64,000 nucleotides of DNA from Tamarix chinensis. Its lineage: Eukaryota > Streptophyta > Magnoliopsida > Caryophyllales > Tamaricaceae. The position numbers were made by a program, and so were the translations under genes. Below the pieces are notes generated by a model. That model had not been told where the DNA came from and searched no databases. It saw only the letters and a list, made by a program, of their open reading frames with translations. Position 1 is the first letter of the stretch. Each line of letters opens with the position of its first letter. Positions 47,221 to 59,069 of this stretch are shown here, in pieces. Location: NCBI GenBank assembly GCA_030549775.1, contig CM060175.1:46993915-47057914 (forward strand), read 5' to 3'.

Positions 47221-48219
47221 GTTGCATGTAATATGGCAATTGGTCTAATAAACCTTTATATTGAGTAAAAAGTGATGCTAAGTAAGAAATAGGGGTTTAT
47301 GACCTTAATATCACCTATTTAAATATAATCATATATATTATAAGGCAAGGGGCAGTTCAATAAATTAGAGTGTATCATGATGTATTTCCATAAACATGCA
47401 AGAGGTGTCTTAATTGCTAATTATGTAAGAGAATGTGTGTCGGTTATTCTAGAAGTGCATGTTAGGGTTTATGTGCAAATGGACATTTGGTGTTTAGGGT
47501 GCTTTAACTTTATAATCAATAGTATAATCATGAGATGTTAAGCTGTTATGGCATGTTGGTAAATAAAAATGAATTATGTAATGGAAGTGGATAATAAGAG
47601 GTAGCCTTGGCCTTAGGGGCATTTTGGTCATTTTGACTTAAGGTGCCTAAGTTTGAGTATTAGAACCTAAGATGGCCTTAGTGGATTATTTTAGTTAACA
47701 TTCACAATAATCCTAAAATTGATTACTTTTTAATAATGGAAGCAAATAAAAATCATTAAGTATGTAATTAATTTGTTTCTTGTGGTCGCCTTAATTAAGA
47801 CACAAATACTTAAAGTGAAAGACCTCAAGATCAGGAATGGTGGCTCTTAGAGGTTACTACCCTAAAGATGTGGTTTAGCTCACGATTATTCTAGATTTGT
47901 TTATGTGCCTTAGTGCCCCATCCAAGCCCTACATCTTTCCCTATTTAGCTCTACGGACGTACTTAGGGGGTATGCATACTTATGGATTAGCTATCCTTGT
48001 CCGTAGGGTACTATGTGTCTTCATGCACTAGTGGGACAAGGGTACCTTTGCATCTCTAGATTAATAGTCAGTAGGATATTATGTTGTTTGTATGCGCCAA
48101 TATGACTAGTATATCTTTATGTCTCCGGGTTCATGATCTACCCCTCAAGTTAATAAAATGGAATTGGTGTGATAACTAAAAAGAAAGACACTAATCACTT
48201 ATAGTTGAACATCATGTAG

Positions 48220-48420
48220 GTTGGGACCATGTGGATTATATCATGTTTACTGGTCCACAAGTTATAATAGTGGTCAGGAGCCTTTTGCCCTAGAATTGTA
48301 TATATTTACCAGTCTACCAGTTCTAATAGTGGCTAGATGCGTTTTGCACTGGAGTTGTATATGTTTACCGACCCATAAGTTATAATAATAGGGTTCCTAA
48401 ACCTACATGGATATAATTTG
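48220..48420 (+). repeat. Decayed box array
   Basis: Three CCACAAGTTATAATAGTGG-like boxes with spacers such as CAGGAGCCTTTTGCCCTAG in which the stem pairing is largely lost. Consistent with an older LTR. Confidence 0.6.
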
Positions 48421-49070
48421 AGAGATGATTAATATTTAATTAATGGATTAGGTCTAAGATAATATTGACTATGCTTATGACATGTTGATATGACATAGTA
48501 GCAACCTTGGTACCTACCTTTGAGTTGAGTGGTGGTGTGTATGGTTGAATATGATGTTGTTTATTTAATTATACTACAAAGAACTTCACTTGGATAATCC
48601 TTTTGTAAGTCTTGTTAATTTTAAGTGAATGATCCTTATAACATATGATCTTGAAGTACGTGTCTATTATAATAATTATTATATCTCGTTCTATGTATAT
48701 GGGTAATTTATTGTCTATATGTTGATTGATGTGTTGCATAGGGCCCTACCTTTTAGTTATGTGTAAAGGGTTACTTAATACTATAGTACTGAAGGGTCCT
48801 TTTCATGGGCCCCTGCCTATTCAATGAGCAGTGTCATTTGCATGTTAGCCCGTAGGAGTTATCCAGGCTTTATTTTAGGGTTAAAGAGAGTAGGACTGTC
48901 TCGGTATATTTTGGTGTTTTCCTTAAAACTTTTGTATTCCCTTGTTCAATGATTTTTATTATGTAACCACTAGTAGTGGATTTTAATTCTTGTAATTTAA
49001 TCTATTGCACTACTCTATTTTAGTTTTCTTGAATTTGTGTAAAGTTGGTTATCCTCTTTTTAAGTCTTAC

Positions 49071-49116
49071 CACTTAGTACTAGAACAGTGGAGGAAAATC
49101 GATCTAGAACTAAGTG
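49071..49116 (+). other. Terminal hairpin of the LTR 44714-49203
   Basis: CACTTAGTACTAGAACAGT (49071-49089) pairs with ATCGATCTAGAACTAAGTG (49098-49116): 15 of 19 Watson-Crick pairs and one G-U. It ends 87 bases before the LTR end. Confidence 0.6.
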
Positions 49117-49203
49117 TGGCAACAACACCCCCAAAATTTTCTTCATTTGCTTCAGCTCAAATTTTAATAAAAAAAAATAGTAGTGAATTTTGGGGGTATT
49201 ACA

Positions 49204-51290
49204 AGTTGGTACCATTATTTTTGTGGTTTTGCTGGAATTCAGGTAAATTTCATACTCTCCTAAAATGGTAAATTTTGCATAATAACACATTAGGAATTTT
49301 GTGTTTGAAAAAATGTTAAGCATGAGCTGTTATGTTATCATTTTGTGTTAGCTATTATATCCTAAATATCTATAAAGAGAGCATGTTATCATATGTAAAA
49401 TATTATGAAAGTATGGCAAAATGATCTTTCATGATTATGAAATGTATGAGGAAAATGATAGGATAAGCATGTTTAAGTATAATTATGGAATAGTAATTAT
49501 GGATGTGTGCCCTAGAGGTAATTTGGTCATTTTATGTGTATTATAATTGTTACTATGGCAAGTATGTCTAATATGTATTATATGATGTTAAACATGAGAG
49601 TATGTGATCATGGATTTATTAGATATGCATGTTAGGGTTTTATACACAAAATCTTGAATAAGTGTAAAATGGTCATTTGGCTTATTTGAGTACTTACTGC
49701 ATGATAACTTAATTTAATTATTCTGCTTTAGCCTTTTCATGACAAACCTATAAATAAAATGGATTTAGTAATATAAGAGGATGTTAATGTAGTAATTTTG
49801 ACCCTAAAGAAGTTTGGTCATTTTTTGGCTAATGTGCCCAAAAGTGAATAATTGAGCCTAAGATGGCCTTAGTATATTTTTATGAATGGCCTTGGTAATA
49901 ATCTCATTTATGGTTGTCTCAAAATAATTGAAAATGAGTAAAATAGTTAATCCTGGAATTTGGATCCATGTGGCTGTATGCTCTTTTGGGGTCGTTACCC
50001 GAAAGATGTGATTTAGTCCATGGTTGATTTTGGAATTTTGCCGCTATGCCTTACTACCCTAGCTAGGCCCTATATCTTACTTTATTCTATTATTCAAACT
50101 GATAAGTGGTATGTATGCTATGGATTAGGTATCCTTGTCGATAAGATACTATGTTACCTTTATGTACCAATGTAACTAGGGTACATTTGCATCCTTGGAT
50201 TGATAATCGGTAGGATACTATGTTGTCTCAGTGCACCAATATGACTAGAGTATCTTCGTGTCTCTAAGTTAATTGATCTCCCATCGAGTAAATAAAAATA
50301 AAAATGATTAATGAATTATGGATCAGTTGGTAGTAGCCTTTGTGCCTATCTGTGGTTCGACAGCAACCTTTATGCCTACCTATGTTTCAATAGTAGTATT
50401 TGTGTCTACTAGTGATCAGATAGCAGCCTTGGTTCCTACTTGTGTTTTGATAGCAACATCTATGCCTACTTACTGTTCGGTAGCAGCTTTCATGCCTACT
50501 TGTGGCTCAGTAGCAACCTTTGTACCTATTTATGGTTAGATGGTGGCATTTGTTCCTACCTAGGGTCCAGTAACAACCTTCATGCCTACCTATATTTTGG
50601 CAGATGCCTTCGTGCCTACTTGTGAAGCAATAAGTTGTTATTAATTTGTGCTTGTGAGCTTACTTGTGTTATGAGATTTATAGGTATTGATAACAAGGTA
50701 TGTAGCATGTGGTTATTATATTGGTTTTGGGTTGATGTTGTTTATAATTATACTACAAATGGCATCTCTTGGATGTTCCATTGGTAAGTTTCAATTAATT
50801 TCCAATGAACAAGCATGTATAGTATATGACCTTAGTGATATGTGATTATATGAATATTATCATATTTCAATTGATGCATGTACAGTTTAATCTTTTGTAC
50901 CATGTATTATTGTGATTCCTTACAAGTGTTCTATGATGATTTTTCATTATGCTTTAGTATAAACGGTTGCTTAATACCATTATACTAAAGGGTTCCTTTC
51001 ATAGACCCTTGTTTATTCAATGGGTAATGATCTTTGTAGGTCAACTTCTGAGTTTAGTCGAAAGCCGTTAATTCGATTTAAGAGCCTAGGGTTATCTGGT
51101 ATCTTTTGGTATATTTGATTTATGTTGTATTTGGGCACTTGTGTCCTTCTGTATTCTTTCTTTTTAAGTATTGTAAATCACTGATGTTGCTTTTATATAG
51201 CTCAATACTTATATTTTGTCTCCAAATAGAGATATCTCTTGTTATCTATGATTTGGTTGGATTTAGGAAGATCTTCAATAAAGTTTGAAG
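49204..51290 (+). mobile_element. Outer LTR K0, 3' part, end not resolved
   Basis: It carries the later modules of the same LTR family: a TTTTGGGGTCGTTACC block (49986), a 30-bp minisatellite (50318-50640) and a TACTAAAGGGTTCC block (50983) with TTCAATGGG beyond. No GGGGTGTTACA-type end was found, so the 3' end may be deleted. Frames at 49005-49323 cross LTR boundaries. Confidence 0.45.
50318..50640 (+). repeat. 30-bp minisatellite, about ten units
   Basis: Ten units on a 30-base period, consensus near GGTTCGATAGCAACCTTTATGCCTACTTGT with many substitutions but almost no length changes. Because 30 is a multiple of three, an open frame of 73 codons with ten-residue repeats appears; it sits inside an LTR and is not called as a gene. 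Confidence 0.85.
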
Positions 51291-53007
51291 ATGTTGATGT
51301 CAACAATTATTCAGTTTGAATGGGATATAGGATGAAGACATTTGTGAATTGTCCATGAAGATTCAACACTAAGGGTTATAAGTAGGATTAATCTAAGTAA
51401 TTCCTAAGAATAAAATTATCTCACAAAAGAGAGAAGTTGTAAGCCAAGTGCTCAAAAGTTTATTTATTTCAATATCATAATATATCGTGTACAATGTTCC
51501 CCAGTAAGTGTATATACTACTCATAGCAAGTAATTATAACTAATTACTAATTACTTAACAACTAACCTAGTTATTATTCTCATTTATACATTGGTAACAA
51601 CCTCCACTACCGTGAGTCTTGAGTTAACATAACCAACTCACCTCATGGATCGTTTAGTTGTTTAATTAATTAAAATTAGCTCTAATACTCCAAAAATGTA
51701 ATTAAACATCTAATTAAAGGATATTAACTACAATATTACAAACATTTAATCCGGCTAATACATACATGAAATAACAAGCTACGAAGCCCTAAATTATACA
51801 TGATATCCTAGGACTTACAACAATTGCTATAAATAATGAGGTCTATGCATGCTTATTATCTTATCCTATATGCATGCTATATATTTGAATGTTTATGTCT
51901 TATACACGAGCATGTCTTAAATGGCTTGATGATGCATATTGCAAAACAAATGGAACCATGATAAGTGTTGGTGTTGAAAATGGGTAGTTTTCAACAAAAA
52001 CATAAAATGTATGGAGAAGAATGAAGAAAATCTGAGAGGGAACGTAATCTTAAAAACCTTCAAACATCAAGTACTTACATCAACCAACTAGATTTTAGCT
52101 CTTAATTTAAACGGTGCAAGATTTTTGGATAAATCACAAGACTACACTTAATCTTCAGAATGGTTTGGTTTGACAATCAAGGAGGTGTCTTTGCATTCAA
52201 AATCTAACCTTTCCTTCAGCCTCTTCCACTCTATATATGAGTGTTAGTTGACCTTTAGGAGATACAAATCAAATATAACCTATAATGAGTAGATTGGTTA
52301 CACCCTCAACCATAGTTGTTACTAACACAAGCTAACTAAGGTTATAATATTACAATCAGCTGGTGCTAATTAGTTACAATGCTACCTAGCCATCCATCAC
52401 ATGATGGTTATCATTATAACCTATAAAAAAAACTCAGAAAACATAAACTATATATTAGGAAATTTTAACAACATACTTTAACTAAGCTTAGCTATAAAGG
52501 AAACTTTGATTGATAGGAACGGGGAGGGTTCTCCTTGATTTAATCCAGCTTTGAGAGCCTTGATCTTCCCAAATTATCTTCCTAATGACCCTAATTCTTG
52601 CACATGAAAAGGCAAGACAATGTAAGTCACTTCAGCCGAAAAATGGTCGAGTGTAGAGGTGGATAAGTTCATAGCTTTGTTGAGTTAAATGGAGCCATAT
52701 TGGAGCTAGTTTATGAGTGGTTTTGTGAAGCCATGTCGTAAGCAAAATGGAGCCATATTCATGTGGGTTGGCAGCTAGTGTTTGGTGTTCTGCATATCTT
52801 TGTATGGCTGCTAAATAATATTGTTATTTATTAACCCAAATGAGAACGGTTTTGAAATCTTCAACTTTGGAAAATTTAATAAGTGTATTATCATTATTTT
52901 AGGATACTTTCACATCACTTGACATCTTAAATATCTTCCTCTTGCAAATATGTAATATACCTACAAGAACATCTTAAATTGTCTTTAAAATTAATAGTGA
53001 AAATATC
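51291..53007. other. Unassigned AT-rich region, possible copia LTR fragment
   Basis: At 51400-51680, read on the minus strand, TTAGTAATTAGTTATAATTA repeats and a GATATTGAAATAAATAAAC segment resemble a small Ty1/copia LTR, but I see no boundaries. The rest (51690-53007) shows no recognisable frame, terminal repeat or tandem array. Confidence 0.25.
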
Positions 53008-53819
53008 TAGGGATGTAAATGGATCGGGTCGAGGTGGGTGCCCCCATACCCGTACCCGATACCTAATAAGTATTTTTAACCCAAATCCATACTCGTGTTC
53101 GAATGGATATCGATTAATATATTTATATCTGTATCCGTCGGATATTCATTATTGGACAGATAATCAATTACCCAACAAATATTACATGACAGATAAATCT
53201 GTCACCCATTTAAAATTTTAATTAATTCAACATTTTAAGCAACTTGTCATACACCAAAATCTATAATTTCATTCAAATAACATATCATTTTAACAACATT
53301 CTAAGCAAACTATCAAATAAGCAACAATAATACAAGTCTAATTCAAAAACACCTAGTCGATAATATTTGTTCATACAAATATAATACTTCCACAATTAAA
53401 ATTGAAATCAATAAGTACTAAAGCATAATAATATAAATTTGATTAGCTAAAAATAACATTAAGATGAAGTTGTTCATGTTGAGATCCAAAAATTTCACAT
53501 AAACTAATTAGCTTTTCCATCTTTGAGCTCCATAGCTTATTTATGCATCTAACAAATAAATAAAAAACATAAATATTTAAATTAATTAAGTATGATCAAA
53601 TATTTTAATCACTAATAATATTTAAAATAAGTTTTATCCCACACTCATTAACGTTTGAGTCAGATTCCTCTTTTTACAAGGTAAACCTATGATAAGTTGA
53701 CTTTGTGGTACAATCATTATCTAACAAAAAAAACATTAGCATTAAACAAATAAAATCATAGATATATTATAATTGTTTAAACATTAAAGGTATAAAATAA
53801 GATATTACCTTTTGTCTCT

Positions 53820-55669
53820 TATTGTATGCGAAAGCCAATCTCTACAATATATTAATGCTTTTAGAGTCTTTGGGTGTAATCAATTGCGATAAAAACTTAC
53901 AAATCTCTCACTAGTGATAAAAGGCAACTCATAAGCAATTGCAGAAATAGGGATAGAAAATATGTCACTTGCCATGCTTTGCAAAATCGGATACTTGGGA
54001 TTTGTCTTCCAACATGATAACATCAAAGTCATCCATCTGTAGCATTATAGGTTGCTCTAAATAATAATTTAACTCGGTCTTTTGTGATGCGCCAAACATG
54101 CTGGTTATAATGAAGCTTAAGGGGGACTCTAGAACCCAAAGTCACACTATCAATGCTTGAACCACAACTTTGACTAAAAATAGCATAATCATGCAATATT
54201 AATGAACTTCTCTATATATGCTTGTACTTCTCCTCATACTCACAAAATAATTTAGCTAATATCTTACGAATATTATCTACCTCTTCACCATAGGCGCTCT
54301 CATAAATGATAGAATAATAACACTCTACCAACTTCAATTTATACCTTGGATCCAAAATAGTTGCCACAACCATTATTTCATGAATCATACCCCAATATTT
54401 ATCAAATTTCTATAACATTTTTGTTCATATGCCACTAATAATTTCATCTTGATCAAGTGACCATTCAATTAAGCACATTCTAACCTCACAAACCTTGGGT
54501 AAGTATAAATGGGTAGTAGGATATCTATTCCCAAAAAATATCAGAGTGACATCATAAAATATTGACAATCTCTCACAAGTAAATCAAGCCAAATCCTATT
54601 CATCATTTGTAGGAAAACATTTAAAATTAAATTCCAACCATGTCAAGTGAGCAAACACATCTTCATAAATTAGAGCAACATCAAGCATAAAAAATGTAGA
54701 ATTCCATCTTGTCCTACAACAATGTGTTAAGGCTCTATTATATAGAATTTCTTTTTGACGATAAACCTCCATAAACTTTTCAAGCCTTTTTGGTGTGGCA
54801 TTCTAATACATCACACTCTTATATATGTTCTCAATAGCTTTTTGAATGATCTCCATACCAAAGCTAACAATACTGTTAAGCACATGAGCATCACAACACA
54901 TATGAAAATATCTCACACTCAATAAAAAATATGTTGACTCAAATCTATTTTTCAAATCTCCAATCAAAGCATCATTGGTGATACAATTATCGACAATTAA
55001 TGTGGCGAGTTTTGAATCAATATGCTATTCCATCAAAAAATTGACCAAAACATCACACATGACCTCAAATGTATGTGGACTTGAAATATAGACAAACCTT
55101 TAACAAAAAACAATGATACAACAAATAGACCAAAGAACAACATATAATTACATAATGTTAATCATTTAAAACTATAGATGAATATGAAATTAGTACACCC
55201 GATTATTTAACTTTCCAACGTCCAATAATTATGAATCCAGTGAGACATGATAACCATGAAACCTTTTTTTATTCTAAGATGTCCACATATCTATTGTGAT
55301 TGAAACTCGACTCTTGTTACTACTCAAAAATGAAATTGTTGTCTTTTTCATATTCAAACAACTTTAAAATATCACTTTGCAAAGTGTTCCTTGAAATAAT
55401 TTTAAAGGACGGTTGAAGAATTGTCGAATATCTTCTAAAACCTTCATGTTCCACTAGGGATGGAAATGGGGAGGTTTGGGATGGGGACCCCATCCCATCC
55501 CCAAACCCAACCCAATCCTCAAATTTTTTTATCAGAAATTCCCCAAACTGATTTCTGATATATTTTGCATCCCCAATTTATTCTCCGACCTGATCCTTGG
55601 AACCTAACTTTATACCTGATCCCCGATTCTCAAGCCTTTTTTATATTATACTTTTAATTTATATTCTAT

Positions 55670-55708
<39 letters not shown>

Positions 55709-56210
55709 ATATTTGAGGTAAGCTTGGGGATGGTGACCCTAAACCTGTCCCCAAAAAAATCCCCATTAAGAATCCCTAAACCCGATCCCTAAATTCTCTC
55801 TCTGAACCTGAACTCAAATAGAGAATCCCCGACGGGGCCTGAAACTCTCAGGAAAAATTGTCATCCCTATATTCCACTATACAAAGTGGATACTCATGCA
55901 TAACTACCATATTACATAACTCACGCCTTGCAACTTCTTGATTAAATTCTATGACCATAAGATTACCTTTTCCTTTCTCCTTCTGATCAAAACTCAACTT
56001 AGTTTGTCCTACCCCTCGTATAGGCATTAAATATACACATTTCTTCATGTGATCATGCAAATGAGAAGTACCATTTTTTGGATCACCGCTCAAAATCTTA
56101 TTACAACCTTTATAAATTTCTTTTTTCACACCATTAATTTCTACCGCCTTAAAGTATTCCCAAACAACTAAAGTTTTATTTTTTTCTTTTCATTAAAGAA
56201 AATGGATACG
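53820..56210 (-). pseudogene. hAT transposase with BED zinc finger
   Basis: Minus-strand reading through stops and shifts gives the full family order. BED finger at about 56190-56030: LVVWEYFKAVEINGVKKE, then CNKILSGDPKNGTSHLHDHM, with Cys/His ligands of the BED type. The RNase-H-like catalytic region includes LIVDNCITNDAL (about 55000), FHMCCDAHVLN (54912-54876) and RTRWNSTFFMLDVAL (about 54720-54680). A middle domain with FDKYWGMIHEIMVVATILDP follows (about 54410-54350). The C-terminal dimerisation domain reads NPKYPILQSMASDIFSIPIS and, after a few residues, LHPKTLKALIYCRDWLS (about 54020-53835). The enzyme cuts and rejoins the element ends. A 415-bp element interrupts it at 55457. Only the BED part (56129-55848) is an appreciable open frame. 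Confidence 0.9.
55457..55871 (+). mobile_element. Short hAT-type element inside the transposase pseudogene
   Basis: TTCCACTA occurs at 55449-55456 and 55872-55879 as an 8-bp duplication. Ends are GGGATGGAAATGGGG and, read backwards, TATAGGGATGACAATT. The body is rich in CCCCAT/CCCGA motifs on both strands and contains an (AT)15 run at 55673-55702. No coding content. Confidence 0.8.
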
Positions 56211-57400
56211 CTTCTTTTACCTCCTCCTCATTGGTTGCTGGTTCACTAGGTGTAGGGTTATTAGTTGAGCTAGACGAATATGGTGGTAGACTTTGGGAAT
56301 CAATATTAGGTTGGCTACTTCATACCATCAAACTAATTAATAATCCCAAACATTGCACAATAAGAAAACAAAATTATAGTTGTAGTTGATGCCATCAAAC
56401 TATCCATTATTTTCATTTGTAGGAGAAATCTATCTCTAATCAATCATTCCATAACTTGTAATTTTTTTCCCCAGTTTAATTTCTAGATCTCAAATACCAA
56501 ATATTTTATTTTTTAGTTCAAATCTCATAACCTAATTATCTCAAATAGTTCAAATCTCATATCATAATCACACCCCCGCAACCATTTTAGATAGATATTG
56601 GTGCAACCAAAACAACTAGAAAATTAATTGTACAAATGAAATACAAGTATACAATCAAACCATAAGCTGATTAGAATTTCATAACCTAATCAACAACCAA
56701 AACAACTATAAGTGAAGCATAAGCCATTTCAGATACACGATTTACAAGCATAATATTCTAAGTGTTGAACGGAACAAGGTTACAAGGAACAACTATAATA
56801 AGATTAGCTAATTAAATAAAGCCCTTCATGAAGATGGAAAAACGTAGGGGAGAGGAAGAACGGATATACTATGGGTGACCTATAACTACAAGGCTGCAAC
56901 ATAACAAATAGAGAAACGGAGAAGGGTGAGGAAGAACAACTTGCAATTGAGTTCGAGGAGCAACAGTTTGAGAAGGTGATGTTGGGAGAAACTTTAGAGT
57001 CAAGTCAGTCGATGGGGGTAGCAACAATAGGGGTGATATGGAATAGAGGAAGCAAACAGAGCAGGCTAAAGGGACAACAATGCTACAACGCCGACAATAT
57101 CTGAGGTAAAGGGAAGGAAGAAGGTGATGTCATGACTCAAGAACTGATAGAGACTTAAAAGGTCAAGGCAAGAGATTGGGTGACAGAGGGTGGCTAGGAG
57201 GATCGAGGGAGTTAGCAGATACATCTTTTGGTTGAAGTGAGTCATCGGGGACTCAGGGCGACTCAAGAGAGGAGGGGAGATAAGACCACTAGGTAAGGAG
57301 GTTGGTTTAGGGCGGTGGTTCCTTGGTTACAAGTCACTGGAGTAGTGGAAGGAGGTTGAGGAATGAGGGGCGAGGGGCTTGATTATTAAGGACTTGAAAG

Positions 57401-58566
57401 TAGGGATGGTAATGGGTCTCGGACCTGACCCAGACCAGCTAGACCCGCCTCATTTTTAGCGGGTCTGGGTCCATGATTTTTGGACCCGACGGGTCTAGGT
57501 CGGGTCTGGGTCCACATATACCTTAAAGGGTCTGGGTCTGGGTCTGGGTCCAGTTCTAGACCTAGACCCGACCCGCTAGACCCATTTAATATACATGTGT
57601 GTGTGTGTGTGTACATATATAAATACATACTAATATTATGTTTGTCATTATTGTCTTAATCTTATATAAGCTCCTTATTCATTTTTTTTAAATTTTATTT
57701 TTGTATACTTACTTTATAAACAATATGTATAACATTGTATTCTAAAATTTAGGGATATAAACGGGGCGGATTTTACCCGAAATCTGATGGATTTTGTCCA
57801 ACGAATATGGATGTTGGAAAAAAAATACCTGTCGGGTTCAAGTACGGATACGGGTATAGCATATCCATACCTGTACCCATAACCATACCCGTATCCATAT
57901 CCGTACCCGTTTACCTGATATATAATTACCTTTTTTACTCTTAATTTTAAAATAAATATAGTATAAATTAAAGTTAGAATTATCATTTAGCTTAACTCTA
58001 AATGGGTTTATCTGTCGGGTGATGGATTTATCTATCGGATAATATCCATTAACGGATAAACGGATAATCCGTCGAGTAATGGATATCCAACGGATACGGA
58101 TATGGATATGTTAGCGGATATGGATGCGGGTACGGGTACAGATTCAGGTACGGATTTTCTTATCGGATACGGATACGGATATGAGTATGCCCGCCCCGAA
58201 CCCGCCCCATTTACATCCCTACTAAAAGCATTAAAACACCATTTGAAAAGTTAATATAACTATTTTAATATATTTATTTTTTCATTTAGATGATTTTTTT
58301 TAACAAAAAAAATACTTATTAAATTATATAAAACATAAATATATTTGTATTAGCATAGATTATTAATTATTATTTTTTTAAAAATAACTGGACCCATTTA
58401 GGACCCGTTTAAGACCCATTTACTCGCTAGACCCGATGGATCTGGATCTAAATCTGAACTTTTAAGACCCGACGGGTCTGGGTCGGGTCTGGGTCTAGAT
58501 AATATAAACGGGTCCGGGTCTGGATATGGCTGGACCCGATCCAGACCTGACCCATTGCCATCCCTA
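57401..58566 (+). mobile_element. Short hAT-type element with GGGTCTGGGTC subterminal repeats
   Basis: Ends TAGGGATGGTAATGGGTC and, read backwards, TAGGGATGGCAATGGGTC; exact 8-bp duplication CTTGAAAG at 57393-57400 and 58567-58574. Both subterminal parts are GGGTCTGGGTCC repeats facing inward. It contains the element 57750-58221 and is 694 bp without it. The frame at 57386-57628 is a repeat artefact (Asp-Pro runs). Confidence 0.9.
57750..58221 (+). mobile_element. Short hAT-type element with GGATACGG repeats, nested
   Basis: Ends TAGGGATATAAACGGGGCGG and, read backwards, TAGGGATGTAAATGGGGCGG. Flanks CTAAAATT (57742-57749) and CTAAAAGC (58222-58229) agree at six of eight. Body of ACCCGTA and CGGATA repeats. 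It sits inside 57401-58566, which sits inside the hAT transposon. The alternating Tyr-Gly frame at 57714-57986 is a repeat artefact. Confidence 0.85.
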
Positions 58567-59069
58567 CTTGAAAGGGAGTGAGGGATATAGTCACGAGGGT
58601 TAGAGAGGGGGTCACGATGGCCAAGTGTGTTAGAATTTTTATTATATAAAAAAAATTAATTCTTCAATTTTGACTTAAAAATTTTAAGTATTATTTTTTT
58701 ATAAAAAATAAGCTAATGTAATTATCTAATTTAGATTTAATAGAATATTAGGATTTTACCATAATTACTATTATAAACTTAAGAAATATATTAATTCTAT
58801 TATATATATAAAGGGTAAAAATATAACTTTATATTGGATAAATGGATTTGGGTACAGATATAGATATAGAGACTCGTTACCCATATACATACCCAATAGA
58901 TTTTTTCCTCCTTCCCCGTATCCATACTCATATTCGTTTATATATCCATTGGATAATATCTCTCGAGTATTGGATAAAATACACTCCATTTATATTCGTA
59001 GAAATATTACAAGAAACATCTAAGATAACTGAATCCATTATTAAGAATGCTAATTCGTCATTATCAAGA

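Larger units (their letters stand above)
44714..49203 (+). mobile_element. Solo LTR, 4.5 kb, plus strand, family of 17767-20945
   Basis: Start TGTAATACCCC, end TTTTGGGGGTATTACA. AGTTG occurs at 44711-44715 and again at 49204-49208, so the duplication appears to overlap the first two bases of the LTR. The 5' part follows 17767 onward (AAATAAATATTTTATT, TTATTTAAATAA). Then come a pyrimidine tract (45020-45350), a long C/T block (to 46000), GGTAATTT repeats (46970-47220), a TACTTAAAGTGAAAGACCTC block (47805), a decayed box array (48220-48420), a TACTGAAGGGTCC block (48787) and a terminal hairpin (49071-49116). The 213-codon frame at 45086-45727 is low-complexity and lies in the pyrimidine block, so it is not called. 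Confidence 0.78.
53008..59000 (-). mobile_element. Decayed hAT transposon with transposase and nested short elements
   Basis: Left end TAGGGATGTAAATGG (53008), right end read backwards TACGAATATAAATGG (59000): 12 of 15 bases agree. Flanking eight bases AAAATATC (53000-53007) and GAAATATT (59001-59008) agree at six positions, consistent with an old 8-bp duplication. Both subterminal regions hold GGATAT/ACCCGTA-type repeats. The transposase pseudogene fills 53820-56210 on the minus strand. Three shorter elements lie inside (55457, 57401, 57750). About 6 kb in all, roughly 4.4 kb without the insertions, a usual size for an autonomous hAT element. Confidence 0.75.

Noticed and set aside
57714..57986. 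Frame with alternating Tyr-Gly residues
   Set aside because: Produced by GGATACGG repeats of a short hAT-type element; similar artefacts occur at 57386-57628 and 58771-58989.
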